A DNA stretch of 64,000 nt from Patella vulgata (lineage: Eukaryota; Mollusca; Gastropoda; Patellidae): NCBI RefSeq assembly GCF_932274485.2, contig NC_065883.2:73305839-73369838 (forward strand), given 5' to 3'. Every line of letters begins with the position of its first letter. The first letter of the stretch is position 1. Shown piece after piece: positions 11,806 through 24,309 of this stretch. The position numbers were made by a program, and so were the translations under genes. Under the pieces are notes generated by a model that made no database searches, was not told where the DNA came from, and saw only the letters and a program-made list of their open reading frames with translations.

Positions 11806-12170
11806 GCAGTTCTCACTATAACAGTTAAAAATTAGATAATGTAAAGGGAATTTGCTGAATTTTTCAGTCAAACTGATCCACTCGGAACCGAGATTGTAGC
11901 GATTCAGTTTTCGGCCTAGACTCGATCATCAGTATCATCATCGGCCTAGTCGCTATGATAAAAAATATAGTGTCGATTATCCATTTCATTTTTAAATCAT
12001 GAATGGTAGTTGAACAGCAAATCGGATCCTAATCGAGTAAATATCGCAGGCTAGCGTTGACATCGAGAGTTGATTATGGCCTGGATCAGTTAATTAATGT
12101 TTAATTAATAATTTAGATCAGATCTGCAATAGGCAGTTTTAGGTCTTGCAAAATGTATGTTTGAGAAAAA
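11806..12170. mobile_element. Family F MITE
   Basis: Shares GGCAGTTCTCACTATAA, TGATCCACTCGGAACCGAG, TCGCAGGCTAGCGTTGACAT and TTAATTAATGTTTAATTAAT with the other F copies in the same order; the left tip is degraded. Confidence 0.7.
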
Positions 12171-12621
12171 CTACTGTATGCCATGTTGGGATTAGCATAT
12201 CGTACAATTCGTATTCATTTGAAGATCGACCTCCTATTTACAAACTATGGTTTATGCGAACTACAGTATAAACATGGTTAAGAAACTCTGTCTGTTTTTC
12301 ATTTCACGACAGGCTCTTGTGATTGCCACAATAGTGCAGTTTTTCACAAGCAAGGGACACTAGGGGACAGGGGTTCCCACTCTGTTCGAGGTCCGATGGG
12401 GTTCTCACCCTGCTTTTATAAAACTGACCATAACAAATGTTTTCTGTAACTTGTCCTGATATTTCAAGCTTACGCACAAATTTGGTGTGTGGCAGTCCTA
12501 TTTGAAATTAAGTTTTGAACCCAATACTGAATTCAGTAACCCTAAATATCTTATTTTGGTTTCTAATTTGATTGTCGTTTTAAATTTACACCATCTGGAC
12601 TATTCTTAATTATTTTTTTTT

Positions 12622-13822
12622 GTGCCCCGCCTTTCGAAGAAAGCAGGGGACTCTTAAAACGGGTTCGTCGGTCTGTCCGTCCGTCACTCTTTTTGGGACA
12701 CAATAACTCCCTTTCTAATTGAGCTAGAATGTTCAAACTTGGTGTAGGTATTTATTTGGTCACTGCCTTGTTTGAGTTCGAAGATTAGCATTTTGTGCTC
12801 AGGGTAAGCAATATGATTGGTTGATGCTTTGGGATACGATAACTTTAGTTCTAATTAATTGAGAGTGATTACATAAATACCTTGACTAAGTTCGATAATA
12901 AGAATATTCTGCTCAGGGTAGGCAGAGCGATAAGCAATTTGATTGACCGAGACTTTGGCACACAAAAACTCCCCTTCTAATTGAGCTAGACTGTTCAAAC
13001 TTGTTGTAGGGGTTTATTAGGTCAGTGTCTTGATAGAGTTCAAAGATGAGCATCTTCTGCTTAGGGTAAGCAGAGATAAGCAATTTGATTGGTTGATGCT
13101 TTGGGACACGATAACTTTGGTTTTAATTAAGTGAGAGTAATGAAATTTGGTCTATATAGTTTCATTACATCCATACCTTGAACAAGATCGATAATGAGCA
13201 TTTTCTGCTCAGGGTAAGCAGAGCGATAAGCAATTTGATTGGTCGAGTCTCCTTTTAAATGAGGTAGAATGTTCAAACCTAGTGTGGACGTTCGTTAGGT
13301 AAATGCCTTGATGGAGTTCGATGATGAACACTGTCTGGTTACGGTAAGCAGGGATAAGCAATCTGATTGGTTGGTGCTTTGGGGCACGATAACTTTGGTC
13401 GTAATATAGTCCGAATATAGATTTATTAGATCATTACCTTGACTAAATTCGATGGTGAGAATTTTCTGCTTAGGTTAAGGATTGATAAGCAATTTGATTG
13501 TTCAAGAAATTGGAATATAACTCTGCATTTAACTGGGGTAGAATGTTTAGACTTGATGTAGATTAGGTGAATGTCTTGACTGAGTTCAATGATTAACATT
13601 TCGAGCTGAAGCTAAGCAGGGCTAATCAATTTCATTGGTCGATGCTTTGGGACAAGATAATCTTGATTCTATCTGATAGAGAGTGACGAAACTTAGTATG
13701 TAGTTTGATTTCTCGATACTTTTGCAAAAAAATAAATGAGCGATTAATAAATGTGTTTGTCTATTTATTTTGGGATTTCGACGGGGGAGGTTGGGGGACA
13801 TCAGCCTCACTGTTGGCTTGCG
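12622..13822. repeat. Family C element: about 146-bp monomers with palindromic end
   Basis: Opens with the 30-bp palindrome at 12622-12651 (CCCCGCCTTTCGAAGAAAGC inside), then GTCCGTCCGTCACT, then about seven monomers each containing AAGCAATTTGATTGG and TTCTGCTYAGGGTAAGCAG. It closes with GGGGGACATCAGCCTCACTG at 13794-13813. Two monomer types alternate. No protein is encoded. Confidence 0.85.
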
Positions 13823-14309
13823 TAGATAAGAGATTGAACTCAACAACTACCAAACCGGTTAATTAAAGTAGCTAAGTCTCGAACTCAAAATCAACCAAAC
13901 TCTTCGACATTGAAAACACGAATTATTTATCAATATAAATCAACTTTAATGATGTAATCTTGCCGGCAAAAGGTACCATAATGCGTTTCAGTCCTATTTG
14001 TAACAAGGGATTCGAAGAACGAGGCTAGACATATTCCACAAGTCATGTCAAACGGTGACGCCATCTTATCTGGAGAGCATGCGCAATAAATACTATGTAG
14101 ACAGGAATAACCAGACGCTAGAGATTGCCACTAGATTGAAACTTCTGACGTATTTCGCGGAACATAGCTGATTTGAAATTAAGAGTAAAAATATACATTC
14201 ATATTACATTATTATATACATTGCGACCCATTTGTGTCAATTTCTAGGTCCCAGATATTAGCGATTTAGCTCCTAAAAAATTCCACCAATTTACATTTCA
14301 TTTTGAATT

Positions 14310-14785
14310 TCTACCATCAAAAATTCTCGAAATTTATTTTTGAGACCAGAGTTTTAACCCAACAACTCCAAAACTCATATATAAGCTATATTACCAAATT
14401 TCGCAATTTTGATCCGATTTTGATAAAACTTAAAATGTATGTTTATTGTACAAAGATCTCGGTTCCTTTCGTACAATCAGGGCCCATACTCCAGGAAGTT
14501 GCGGTACGATCTGCGCAATTATCGAAAGGAACGAAGATCTGTGGATTATAATCATAAATTTTAAGTTTCATCAAAATCGGATAAACATTGTAACTTCTAA
14601 AGTGTCCACAACCTTGGTATTACTACATACTTTTACACTATTTGCGTACAAAAAGCGGCCATTTTGTCCGGCAGTTTGGGTCAGGTTTTTACGAAATTCG
14701 ACTCGGCCTTCACTGATGTGTAACAGTGATATATTTAAACGTCTTTTAATGTGATTTTTCGAAAAATCAGGGGCACTTATAAAGG
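14310..14785. repeat. Dispersed repeat family G
   Basis: Contains AAGATCTCGGTTCCTTTCG, ATCCGATTTTGAT-type and GCGGCCATTTTGTCCGGCAG text that recurs at 24310-24850, 26385-26760, 29120-29370, 30325-30675 and 35325-35530. Units of about 140-165 bp follow one another in the longer copies. Function unknown; frames across it are incidental. Confidence 0.7.
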
Positions 14786-14836
14786 CAAACAATGATTTTG
14801 ATAGCATGTTTATTTGGCATTGATACTGATGATAAC

Positions 14837-15413
14837 AAGCCAACAGTGAGGCTGATGTCCCCCGACGCTCACTTAATAAGAACTAAAGTTATCGTGTCCC
14901 AAAGCATCAACCAATCAAATTGCTTATCTCTACTTACCATAAGCAGAAAATGCTCATCTTCGCACTCAATCAAGGCATTGACCTCATAAACACCTACACC
15001 AAGTTTGAACATTCTAGGTCAATTAGAAGGAGAGTTATTGTGTTCCAAAGTCTCGGCCAATCAATTTGCTTATCGCCCTGCTTACCCTGAGCAGAAAATG
15101 CTCAATATCGAACTTAGTCAAGGTATTGATGTAATGAAACTATACACCAAGTTTCATCACTCTCACTTAATTAGAACTAAAGTTATCGTGTCCCAAAGCA
15201 TCAACCAATCAAATTGCTTATCTCTGCTTACCCTAAGCAGAAAATGCTCATCTTCGAACTCCATCAAGGCATTGACCTAATAAACACCTACACTAAGTTT
15301 GAACATTCTAGGTCAATTAGAGGGAGGGTTATTGTGTCCCAAAAAGTGTGACGGACAGACAGACGGACGAACCCATTTTAATAGTCCCCTGCTTTCTTCG
15401 AAAGGCGGGGGAC
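14837..15413. repeat. Family C element, inverted to 12622-13822
   Basis: From CAAGCCAACAGTGAGGCTGA to the palindrome at 15384-15413. Between lie about three and a half alternating monomers with CCAATCAAATTGCTTATC and TCAAGGCATTGACC or TCAAGGTATTGATG. Both outer ends are present, so this is a short but whole copy. Confidence 0.85.
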
Positions 15414-16260
15414 AATAAAATTACAAATTTGATACATAGTTAAGCTAAGTTACACATATATAAACAAAGGCTTAGAGAAAATAAACCAATTTTGAATGTA
15501 TTTAAAAAAAACCGATTATACTATTTTGAAAAAGAACAAATTATACTCGGTGACAAAGTTCAAGATAGATGGAAAGATATTGAAGGTCTTTTCATCTGAG
15601 CTTTTCCCTATTAACCGTCCTCGTTTAGTAAGGTTTGTGATACCGGTATCCATGTAGTTTGTTGCTGTGTTGTATAATTCGTAGTATATAATGTATAACA
15701 CGATAGAGGTTGAAGTTTTTAACGTATGTGTTTCAAACTTGGTGGGAAGTATACACAGTGTATCGTTAAAGTTCCTGAGTTACCCCCCTCCCACCACCAC
15801 ACACGCACTGTCAAAAACCTTGTGAATACGATAGCGACTTCAGTTTTTAACGGATGTTTTCATATGTTGAATACCTGGGATATCTAGGCGCAGTATATGA
15901 AGCCACAAATATCCCCCCTCACCTAATGACCAATTTGTACTCCGCCACAAAATGATCATGATTCAGGATCAAAATATCTTGAATGACTTCGATTTTGGTG
16001 CGCATCGGACCATAATCCAATGGAGGGTAATGTTTAGAATAATTTCTCTATTAATAGGTAAACCTATCCTGTCAAAACAGTTGATTATCCCTAAATAGAT
16101 ATAAAGTACAGCATGTCGGGTAAGTATATTTATTATATACATGTATTTAATGAACTAATTGACCTTCACCTTGGATCATACTAAACCATCTACTTGAAAT
16201 ATACATGTATTTAACGACCAAATTTATATTTAAAGGAGAATATTATCGCAAAAAGTTGTT
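15414..16260. other. No recognised feature
   Basis: Unique AT-rich sequence with a weak internal duplication (TGAAGTTTTTAACG near 15712 and TCAGTTTTTAACGG near 15840). No exon or repeat family seen. Confidence 0.4.
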
Positions 16261-16665
16261 TTAAACATGCTTTATGCAAGAGCAAAATCTGCTTATTACA
16301 AGTCTTTCTTTAGGCCTGAAATGTTATCTAAATTATCAATTAGATATTAATTAACTTATCCAGACCATAATAAACTCTCGATGTTAAGGCTAGCCTTCGA
16401 TGTTAGCTGGATTAGATTCCTATATGCCGCTAACGGCCGTTGATAATTAAATCAATAAAAGTGGATAATCGAGACTTGCTGTTTATATTAATGATTTTAG
16501 TAATGATGACCGAGACTATACCAAAATTTCACGAGCTTCTATCTCGGCTCATGGTGGATCAATTTGACTGAAATTTTCAGCAAATTACCTTTATACTATC
16601 TAGTTTTTAACTATTATAGCGAGAACTGCCATCTCGGTATCTTATCTCCCATAATGTATCTTTAA
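16261..16665. mobile_element. Family F MITE ending on TTAA at both sides
   Basis: Starts TTAAACATGCTTTATGCAAG and ends ATAATGTATCTTTAA, in the opposite orientation to the 7221 copy. TTAA at both tips fits a TTAA-targeting DNA transposon family; piggyBac or Kolobok would qualify, but no transposase is present to choose. Confidence 0.7.
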
Positions 16666-16856
16666 TATGAAAAATAACTTTAATATTAGAATATGTTTAG
16701 CCCTACGAAATTTTAAAAGTCATTCTGAATATCTTTACAAAGGAAAAATATACCAAAAAAAATCCAAATTGACATTTGTGCATATATCTGCAGCCAAGTT
16801 TTGATGTTTTCCGTGAGTGACGTCAAAGACAACAGACGTTGTAAATTTCCCTATAG

Positions 16857-17078
16857 AAGGCTATTGCCGAGCACTGCATCCCGTCATTTCGTCTAACTGG
16901 AAGCATAAACGTATCATTTTTTTTTAATTTTCAAATGAGGCAACACGCAGAATGGTCTGGACACAGCGAAGACAACGAGGCGATGTCAAGACACGCTCCT
17001 TTTTGTTCGGAGCATTTCGAGTTATCTGCCTACGAACGTGACCAGTGCAATTTTAATAATATTATTATGTCGATCTAG
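16857..17078 (+). pseudogene. THAP-like zinc-finger fragment (tentative)
   Basis: An open 73-codon stretch without a usable start ends FCSEHFELSAYERD at about 17005-17045. CSEHF, preceded by a Trp and a Cys at plausible distances, is the hallmark second half of the C2CH THAP domain, a DNA-binding module of P-element-like transposases and host regulators. The upstream Cys pair is imperfect (CIPS). It could be one exon or a fossil; no further exon was found. Confidence 0.35.
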
Positions 17079-17909
17079 ATATAGCAGTTCTGTTATCTTT
17101 CAATGTTAAATCTGCATAGTTCTATTGCGAAACCGACACGCTTTCAAAATCTAGCATTAGAAATGACTGATGTAACCATGACAACGAAATGTAAACGACA
17201 CAGCTAGGTAGGCCAGCTAAATACTAAATGTAAATTAATATCCCCACTTCAAAGCATCTTCCGCGTCAGTAGTAGGTGTGGGCTTATGTCGACGATTTTG
17301 CAGTCGGTCATAGATAGTCCTAGATGTAGGAAGTCCGTCTGATTTAACTATTGGTAAATGAGTGTGATAGAATTTTTTTATTTTAGCGATACTCCGGTCC
17401 GATGCCGATCGACAGTCCTATGTATGTGACTCTCGTTTTTCAATTGTTGCACAAAGAAAGTAGTCTAGGGCATATAATAAGCTATTACCCTAGGACTAGG
17501 GTAAACTTATTGGAATTAATAGTTTTTCTCTGATATATTTTCGCCGATGAAGCGTGAACATCAATAAATGAAGCGAAAAGTTATCGAGAATCCAACTCCA
17601 ACTTCCAAGGACTGTGGTGATAAGACAAGGTAGGCCTACGGTGTTTTTAGTGCCTAGTTGTCATTCTTCCTGTCTAGAAATGGTAGAATGTCACCGTTGT
17701 TGCTCGCCTTTCTAATTGGCTCGTACTGATTGGGGAGAACATTCGGGATGCATTCAATGTCTGACAAGCTGTCAGTTTCTGCCGATGCTATATTGAAATA
17801 TACAGCCACCGGTACACGAGAGTCGCCTCTTACGTCATGTCACGTGACTTAGCTTCAGCTCATTAATTGTGGGGGGTTCTGTAATTGAGGAAATCCGAAA
17901 GTGTTTTCT

Positions 17910-18006
17910 AACGTTATTACACTATTTTGCCTATACCGTTTTTTTTAGGACTTCGAATTTTGTCTAATGGTTTGGATTGTTCGTACTTGGTTTTATTTTA
18001 TTGTTA
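17910..18006. repeat. Dispersed 95-bp repeat
   Basis: ACACTATTTTGCCTATACCG followed by GGTTTGGATTGTTCGTACTT recurs in reverse complement at 27035-27125. Confidence 0.7.
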
Positions 18007-18109
18007 CTAAAACATTAAAAAAAAATCTGAAATCCGTTACACAATGAACTAAAATGATAAAATTAAAATTTTACTGTAGCATTCTCCTTTAATAATCAAA
18101 TATGATTAA

Positions 18110-18890
18110 AGACATGCCTTTATACTGCAATCTGGATGGAACATCCATCTGGTAACCTTTTTTCGATAAATTAACATTAAATTCAGGAATGACTACACCT
18201 AATGGTGTTCGGGTTGTGTTTGGATCGTGAGATCCGTCCGTGTATACTTTTACATAAGATGACCATTTTACTTTCTTCTTAACAACATTACTTAGGCTTA
18301 TGCCATAGTTTTGATTTAATAAAGTCCATGGGGCTTAATACAAAAATACCCTGTCAGTAAACTGACAGTGATCTAATCTTATGTCTTTGAATAGATCATT
18401 TGCTCCTGTGACCGAACGGCTGAGTCTGATTTAACATTTATTTTTAATTTTTAATTGATGTTTTTGTACACTTAAATGTTGGACAGCTGTCTCCAAGATA
18501 TTGTATCTTAGCCCAGTATCTCAATGTTGTTCGTTGCGCCTCAATACGAAAGACATTTCACCTACTTTTTGCAATAGACTTTCCCTTTTTGTGCCAAATG
18601 AAGCTTTCGTTGCTATCTTTATTGCCTGATATTGTAAACTAGTTGAGAAAGCGTTGTTTTATTTGCACTCGGAAACAAAACACAGCCAGTCACATATTGA
18701 TATTTTCAATGACCTATATATCATTAGCAGGGTCGTTTTATTTCCTCCCCAGGATATGCCAGTCAGGCATCGCATTACATTCAGAACATTCTGTCCTCAT
18801 TTAACAATATTTTCAATATGTGGTATAAAAGTAATTTTGCAATCAAAGACATCATGCTAATAACAGAACCCTGGGGTGTGCGATTTGCAA
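18110..18890 (-). pseudogene. I-like LINE remnant: RT edge, C-terminal region and RNase H
   Basis: Read on the minus strand, RTPQGSVIS (reverse transcriptase motif) near 18885 is followed, after loss of the RT core, by MRCLTGISWGGNKTTLLMIY, RRNEQHWDTGLRYN and SSYVKVYTDGSHDPNTTRTP. The last is the first catalytic segment of RNase H (TDGS). This domain order belongs to RNase H-bearing non-LTR elements of the I/Nimb group. Stops and a large internal deletion show it is dead. Confidence 0.7.
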
Positions 18891-20175
18891 GTTCATGTTT
18901 ATTGCTTATTGAGAATCTACATTAAGGGCAAGGTAAAGTGACAACATCTTGTTGCATAGTAGTCTCAACACCAACAAGGCTGACGATACAGAATAGTGGC
19001 CGTTGGATACAAATACCCCTTTAATTCGTACATCCGCGTGTTATCATGTAAACGAAAAGATCAGTTTCATCACTTTCTTGCCCAATCGCGGTTACACCTA
19101 CAGACCAAACGATAAAACTTGGGACAGCTATTATCTCTCTATTTATACCCTGATCTATATAGTACAGTAGCTGAGTCTTAGATTTTCGTGTTGCTTTCCT
19201 ATTTCCTTGTAGTGTGAGATTTCCACGTCCTTGCTACCACGGGGTTGGGATCCGCCATTTTCTTTTTCAATCTTGAAAATGACCCTTCATATCTTTAGAC
19301 GAGGAACATTGTATCGATATGCAAAGGTTTCATTTACATCACCATACATACAATTGTGTCGTATTCCCTTTAGTTATAACACATTTCGCTGTTGTATAGA
19401 TGTTAACAATGTTTCGTAGGTAGCTTTCGTGTCCGATATCTGGTATGTCCTTGACCTTATGCTAATATCAATGACAAAAGTGTTAATTTTAAATACAAAT
19501 TTTTAATTTAAAGATACATGCCCGCGTACAAACTTTGTGATTTGATGATATATTCGGACTAAAAATATATTCAAAGTAACCAATCTATCAATAATTTGCT
19601 TCAACTCAAACCTTTGTATTCGCCGGGGATACCTATAGCTATAAGTAAGCTGTTGTTAGGTACAATGTCTGTCAAATTTGCTTCATTGTGCGAGTGTCCA
19701 TTTTTCATAATGTATTCATCATTACATACTGTAAATTTACCATACATATTGGGGCCTAAGTAAATTCTTAATTATTTCTGTCAACTTCTTTTTCTGCCGT
19801 TTAATTACAGAGTCTTGTATGTTGACACCCCTCAATATTCCCAAAACCGCCTAAATTTGATCAAAAAATAACAGCCGCTTCCTCACTTAAGCTGGCACAC
19901 AATAAGCTGGCAGATATCAGTCGGGTTGCCAGTTAGTCATACTCTGACAATTTTGCCCAGTGCTTGCCCCATGGGCGTTTTTCGGGTAATCCAGTATTTT
20001 TGTAGTATGATTGGGTGTCTATACTTTCCATATATATCAAATTTGACATACTTTTTATTGGAAATAACCACCCGATAAATACTTTTCTAGGAAAATATCT
20101 TTAAACAACTGCGGAATAGATTAGTTCATATCAAAATACAAATGAGGTGTCATTTACGGGATTTGATGATATTAA
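18891..20175. other. No recognised gene
   Basis: Unique or unplaced sequence. Similar short phrases (ATTCATTATTGCATACTA) recur at about 20460, hinting at an unplaced repeat. No exon recognised. Confidence 0.35.
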
Positions 20176-22089
20176 ACAAGCCAACAGTGAGGCTGATGTC
20201 CCCCGCCGAAATAGGAAAATAATTAGAGGACACATATAAATTTATCACAAATTATCTTTTACAAAGTATTGAACAATCAAACAGTATATCTTTACTTATA
20301 GTCTAAGCATACAATGTTTTTGATGGAATAATTATAGCATATTAAGGGGAAAACATGCTCTATGCCTACAGATCTAGAGTTTGGTTGTATCAACGGGTCT
20401 ATTTTCCATCTTGCTGCAAGTTGTGCAAAGTTCACTGTTTTCTTTCTGTCATTAAATGTCAATTCATTATTGCATACTACATATTTAATTAATTTATAAT
20501 AGTTTCTTTTTCAATTTGTTTTTTCCATTTATTTGTTTATTTACCTTGCCTATATTCATTGTATTGGATTGTATTGGAATTGCTCAATTGATGCTTTTAT
20601 CAATACCTGGTTATAATAATTTTGAACATTTTAACTCAATTCGAAGGAGTGTGACGGACAGACAGACAAACAGACGACGGACGAACCCATTTTAATAGTC
20701 CCCTGCTTTCTTCGAAAGGCGGGGGACAATAAGCATACACACCAATTTTGAACATTTTAACTCAATTCGAAGGAGAATTATTGTGTTCCAAAGTCTCAGC
20801 AAATCAAATTGCTTATCGCTCTGCTTAATCTGAGCAGAAAATGCTCATTATCGATCTTAGTCAAGGTATTACTGTGATGAAACTATACACCAAGTTTCAT
20901 CACTCTCACTTAATTAGAACTAAAGTTATAGTGTCCCAAAGCATCAACCAATCAAATTGTTTATCTACTTAATTAAAACTAAAGTTATAGTGTCCCAAAG
21001 CATCAATCAATCAAATTGTTTATCTCTGCTTACCCTAAGCGGAACGGACAGACAAACAGACAGACGGACGAACCCATTTTAATAGTTCCCTGCTTTCTTC
21101 GAAAGGCGGGGGACAATAAGCATGAACATTTACTCAATTCGAAGATCAACCAATCAAATTGTTTATCTCTGCTTACCATAAGCGGAACGGACAGACAGAC
21201 AAACAGACAGACGGACGAACCCAATTTAATAGTTCCCTGCTTTCTTCGAAAGGCGGGGGACAATCAAAGTAGGAGAGTTATTGTTTTCCAAAGTCTCGAC
21301 CAATCAAATTGCGTATCGCTCTGCTTACCCTGAGCAGAAAATGCTCATTATCAACCTTAGTCAAGGTATTACTGTAATGAAACTATACACCAAGTTTCAT
21401 CAATCTCACTTAATTAGAACTAAAGTTATCGTGTCCCAAAGCATCAACCAATCAAATTGCTTATCTCTGCTTACCCTAAGCGGAAAATGCTCATCTTCGA
21501 ACTCCATCAAGGCATTGACCTAATCAACACATACACCAAGTTTGAACATTCTAGCTCAATTAGGAAGAGAGTTATCGTGCCCCAAAGTATCAACCAATCA
21601 AATTGCTTATCGCTGCTTACCCTAAGCGGAAAATGCTCATCTTCGAACTCCATCAAGGCATTGACCTAATAAACACATACACCAAGTTTGAACATTCTAG
21701 CTCAATTAAAAGTTATCGTGTCCCAAAGCATCAACCAATCAAATTGCTTATCTCTGCTTACCCTAAGCGGAAAATGCTCATCTTCGAACTCCATCAAGGC
21801 ATTGACCTAATCAACACATACACCAAGTTTGAACATTCTAGCCCAATTAGGAAGAGAGTTATCGTGTCCCAAAGCATCAACCAATCAAATTGCTTATCTC
21901 TGCTTACCCTAAGCGGAAAATGCTCATCTTCGAACTCCATCAAGGCATTGACCTAATAAACACATACACCAAGTTTGAACATTCTAGCTCAATTAGGAAG
22001 AGAGTTATTGTTTCCCAAAAAGTGTGACAGACAGACCGACGGACGAACCTATTTTAATAGTCCCCTGCTTTCTTCGAAAGGCGGGGGAC
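20176..22089. repeat. Family C complex array with four palindromic ends
   Basis: Begins with CAAGCCAACAGTGAGGCTGA near 20176. The 30-bp palindrome occurs four times: 20698-20727, 21085-21114, 21232-21261 and 22060-22089, each preceded by a GACAGACAGACNGACGAACC-like stretch. Thus several end units are nested or tandem. About 430 bp near 20210-20640 is foreign to the family. Confidence 0.85.
21262..22040. repeat. Tandem 146-bp monomers (family C core)
   Basis: The landmark CAATCAAATT falls at 21301, 21449, 21595, 21736 and 21882, giving steps of 148, 146, 141 and 146 bp. The short step is explained by a 5-bp gap near 21708. Monomers are very similar, so the array has expanded recently. Confidence 0.9.
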
Positions 22090-22469
22090 AAAAAATAAGT
22101 CATGCATGAACTCATTGATGCGAGCAACACTTCCTTTGAGCGGTAATTCGACACACAAAGGTAAATAAAAATGCAGTAAATACATTTTGACTTATACTAT
22201 CACAATTTGCCTTACATGAGGTGGTAGGTAAATCGTAATATTATAGACTATTGCGCTTCATTTGCAAGAACTGTCACATCCTTTAATATCAACATTATTC
22301 ATATGGACTGTTCTGTAAATTGATGAAAACAGAATTGTCAAAATCTAAGCTACCATGGCTGCCGTTTTCAAGTGTTGGTAAATGTTAACAAAAAGGCTTG
22401 TTTCTAAATTTTGGATAGATTATTATTCATTGCAAGAGCCTTTAATTGTTCACGCCAGACAATAATTAA

Positions 22470-23246
22470 TCTTAGAATGAGAGTGCTTTGAACTGGAACT
22501 ATTGCCGACCGCCCAAGGGCGGGAGCGCCACGTGTGACGTCACTCCAGGAAGATCAAGCAATACGATTACGTCATCTTAGAAACAGATTTGTCACTGCAA
22601 CGTCCACAAGTAGAGAGATGTTTGGTGGAAGGGTAACTGCACAAACTGTTCGAAATCGCTTGCAGGCTGCTGGTCTTCGAGCTCGGAGGCCCTATAATGG
22701 ACCAATATTGACACCTCTTCATCGCCGTAACCGACTTGTGTGGGCCACAAGACACATAAGATTTACTCAAAGACAGTGGTATGCGTCAGAGAAGTTGACC
22801 GATTTGGTGGCGGCAGCATCATGGTTTTGGGTTCTTTTTGTGCACATGGACGTTCTCCTCTTCTTGTTGTCCAAGGGAACTTAAATGCTGTCCAGTACAG
22901 AGATCAGATTTTGCAACCTGTTCTTCTTCCGTTTATGCAGAGACATGGGCCTGGACTAACGTTTCAACAAGACAATGCTCGACCCCATACAGCAATTGCT
23001 ACCCAGAATTTTTTAAGAAATGCCGTCGCTTAGCCCCGACCTTAATCCTATTGAACACATCTGGGACGAACTGGGTCGACGTGTTCGTCAGCAAGTGAAT
23101 CCACCACTTAGTTGCAGGACCTTTAACATGCTCTTGTTGAGCAGTGGCGAAGTCTTCCCCGGGTAGTATTTACAAATGTTCTGAGATCCATGAGAAGACG
23201 TTGTGTGGCAGTACGAGACGCTAGAGGAGGCCACAACCGTTACTAA
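22470..23246 (+). pseudogene. Tc1/mariner-family transposase, internally deleted
   Basis: N-terminal helix-turn-helix region reads ADRPRAGAPRVTSLQEDQAI and AQTVRNRLQAAGLRARRPYN. After RQW the frame jumps to DRFGGGSIMVLGSFCAHGRS, then FQQDNARPHTAIATQ (second catalytic Asp), SPDLNPIEHIWDELGRRVRQ (third acidic residue) and RDARGGHNRY before the stop at 23244-23246. About 60 residues with the first catalytic Asp (DESRF block) are missing and frames shift at least twice. No flanking inverted repeats were found. Dead copy. Confidence 0.85.
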
Positions 23247-23454
23247 ACACTTTATTCCGATTGTTCTCCAAGTCTGTGAATTTCATTTTGGGGGGTACTG
23301 TGACATCACGAACGTTATCAATGTCAAGGACTTTCGGCGAGACGTATTCTTGCTTTTTGTTGATGTCAAGGTTGTCTGTTCACAACATAACACTAAAATA
23401 GTTGCCTAAAACCAAATATTAAAAATCTAGTCCCAAAAATCCCGAGTGTCAAGT

Positions 23455-24292
23455 TTTTAATTTGGCTGAGTATATATATGGAGCAGTTCATTTAGATCAG
23501 AAGTTGAAAGTGAAGATGTAAACAAACATGATTCTTTTATATCGCCTGCAATCTTGGTGTGATCAATGCACATGATCTTTCTGTATTTTATGATAGAATG
23601 AGCCGTTTTCTCAGCTGGATCACATGGAACCATAAAATGAATAGCATAGTGATCACTGAGAAATGGGTCATTTATCCTTAAGTTTTGGACATCCAGTTCT
23701 CCGCAGCGTGATAATACCAAGTCTAAAGTATGACAAAGATTATGCGTTGGGTTGATAACATGTTGTACTAAGCCAAAGGACTGGATAAGATCTTGAAATT
23801 GGATTGCAAAAGAATTTGTAGGAACATCAAGATGAATGTTGAAGTCACCAGCAATGAGTAGTTTTCCTGGGTTGAGTATCAAATATTCATAATAAGAACT
23901 AAAATCAGAAAGGAAATCAGAGTTTGAACATATAGATTTGTTTAGATAATGGTGGCCTATAGATACAAACAAGCCTAATTGATCCATTGTTAGTTTTCAG
24001 TGTTAGTTCAACATTTTCAAAAGATTTAAATGATTGGCATTTTTTCAGTTCAACAGGAATCCCAATTTTGGATACTATTCCCCCCCCCCCCAATAGCGGC
24101 GTGTGATGTGGTAAAGGTTGTAACCTAAAGTTTTTAGTTCACTGACAACTGGACCACGTGTATTAGAGTTAAGCCACGTTTCAGTGATGAATGTAATATC
24201 ACAATTATGTTCAGTTAGGTATTCGGTCAATGCAGCACATTTATCGGTAAGGGAACGAACGTTTACTAGACAAAAGTTTATAAAATTTTACA
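23455..24292 (-). pseudogene. L2/CR1-like LINE endonuclease domain (AP-endonuclease type)
   Basis: On the minus strand: NFCLVNVRSLTDKCAALTEY, ITETWLNSN, SKIGIPVELKKCQSF, VCIYRPP, then GKLLIAGDFNIHLD (the GDFN catalytic block), THNLCHTLDLVLSR and DPFLSDHYAIHF (SDH block). Order and spacing fit an EEP-fold LINE endonuclease at the start of ORF2. A C run at about 24080-24091 interrupts the frame. No RT follows, so only the ORF2 N-terminus remains. Confidence 0.8.
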
Positions 24293-24309
24293 AGAGATGG
24301 ATAGAGAAC

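Noticed and set aside
21016-21956. Long open frames with repeated peptides (for example NQSNCLSLLT)
   Set aside because: They are translations of the family C monomers, present on both strands and in several frames.
22838-23098. Separate 86-codon protein
   Set aside because: Out-of-frame shadow of the Tc1/mariner transposase.
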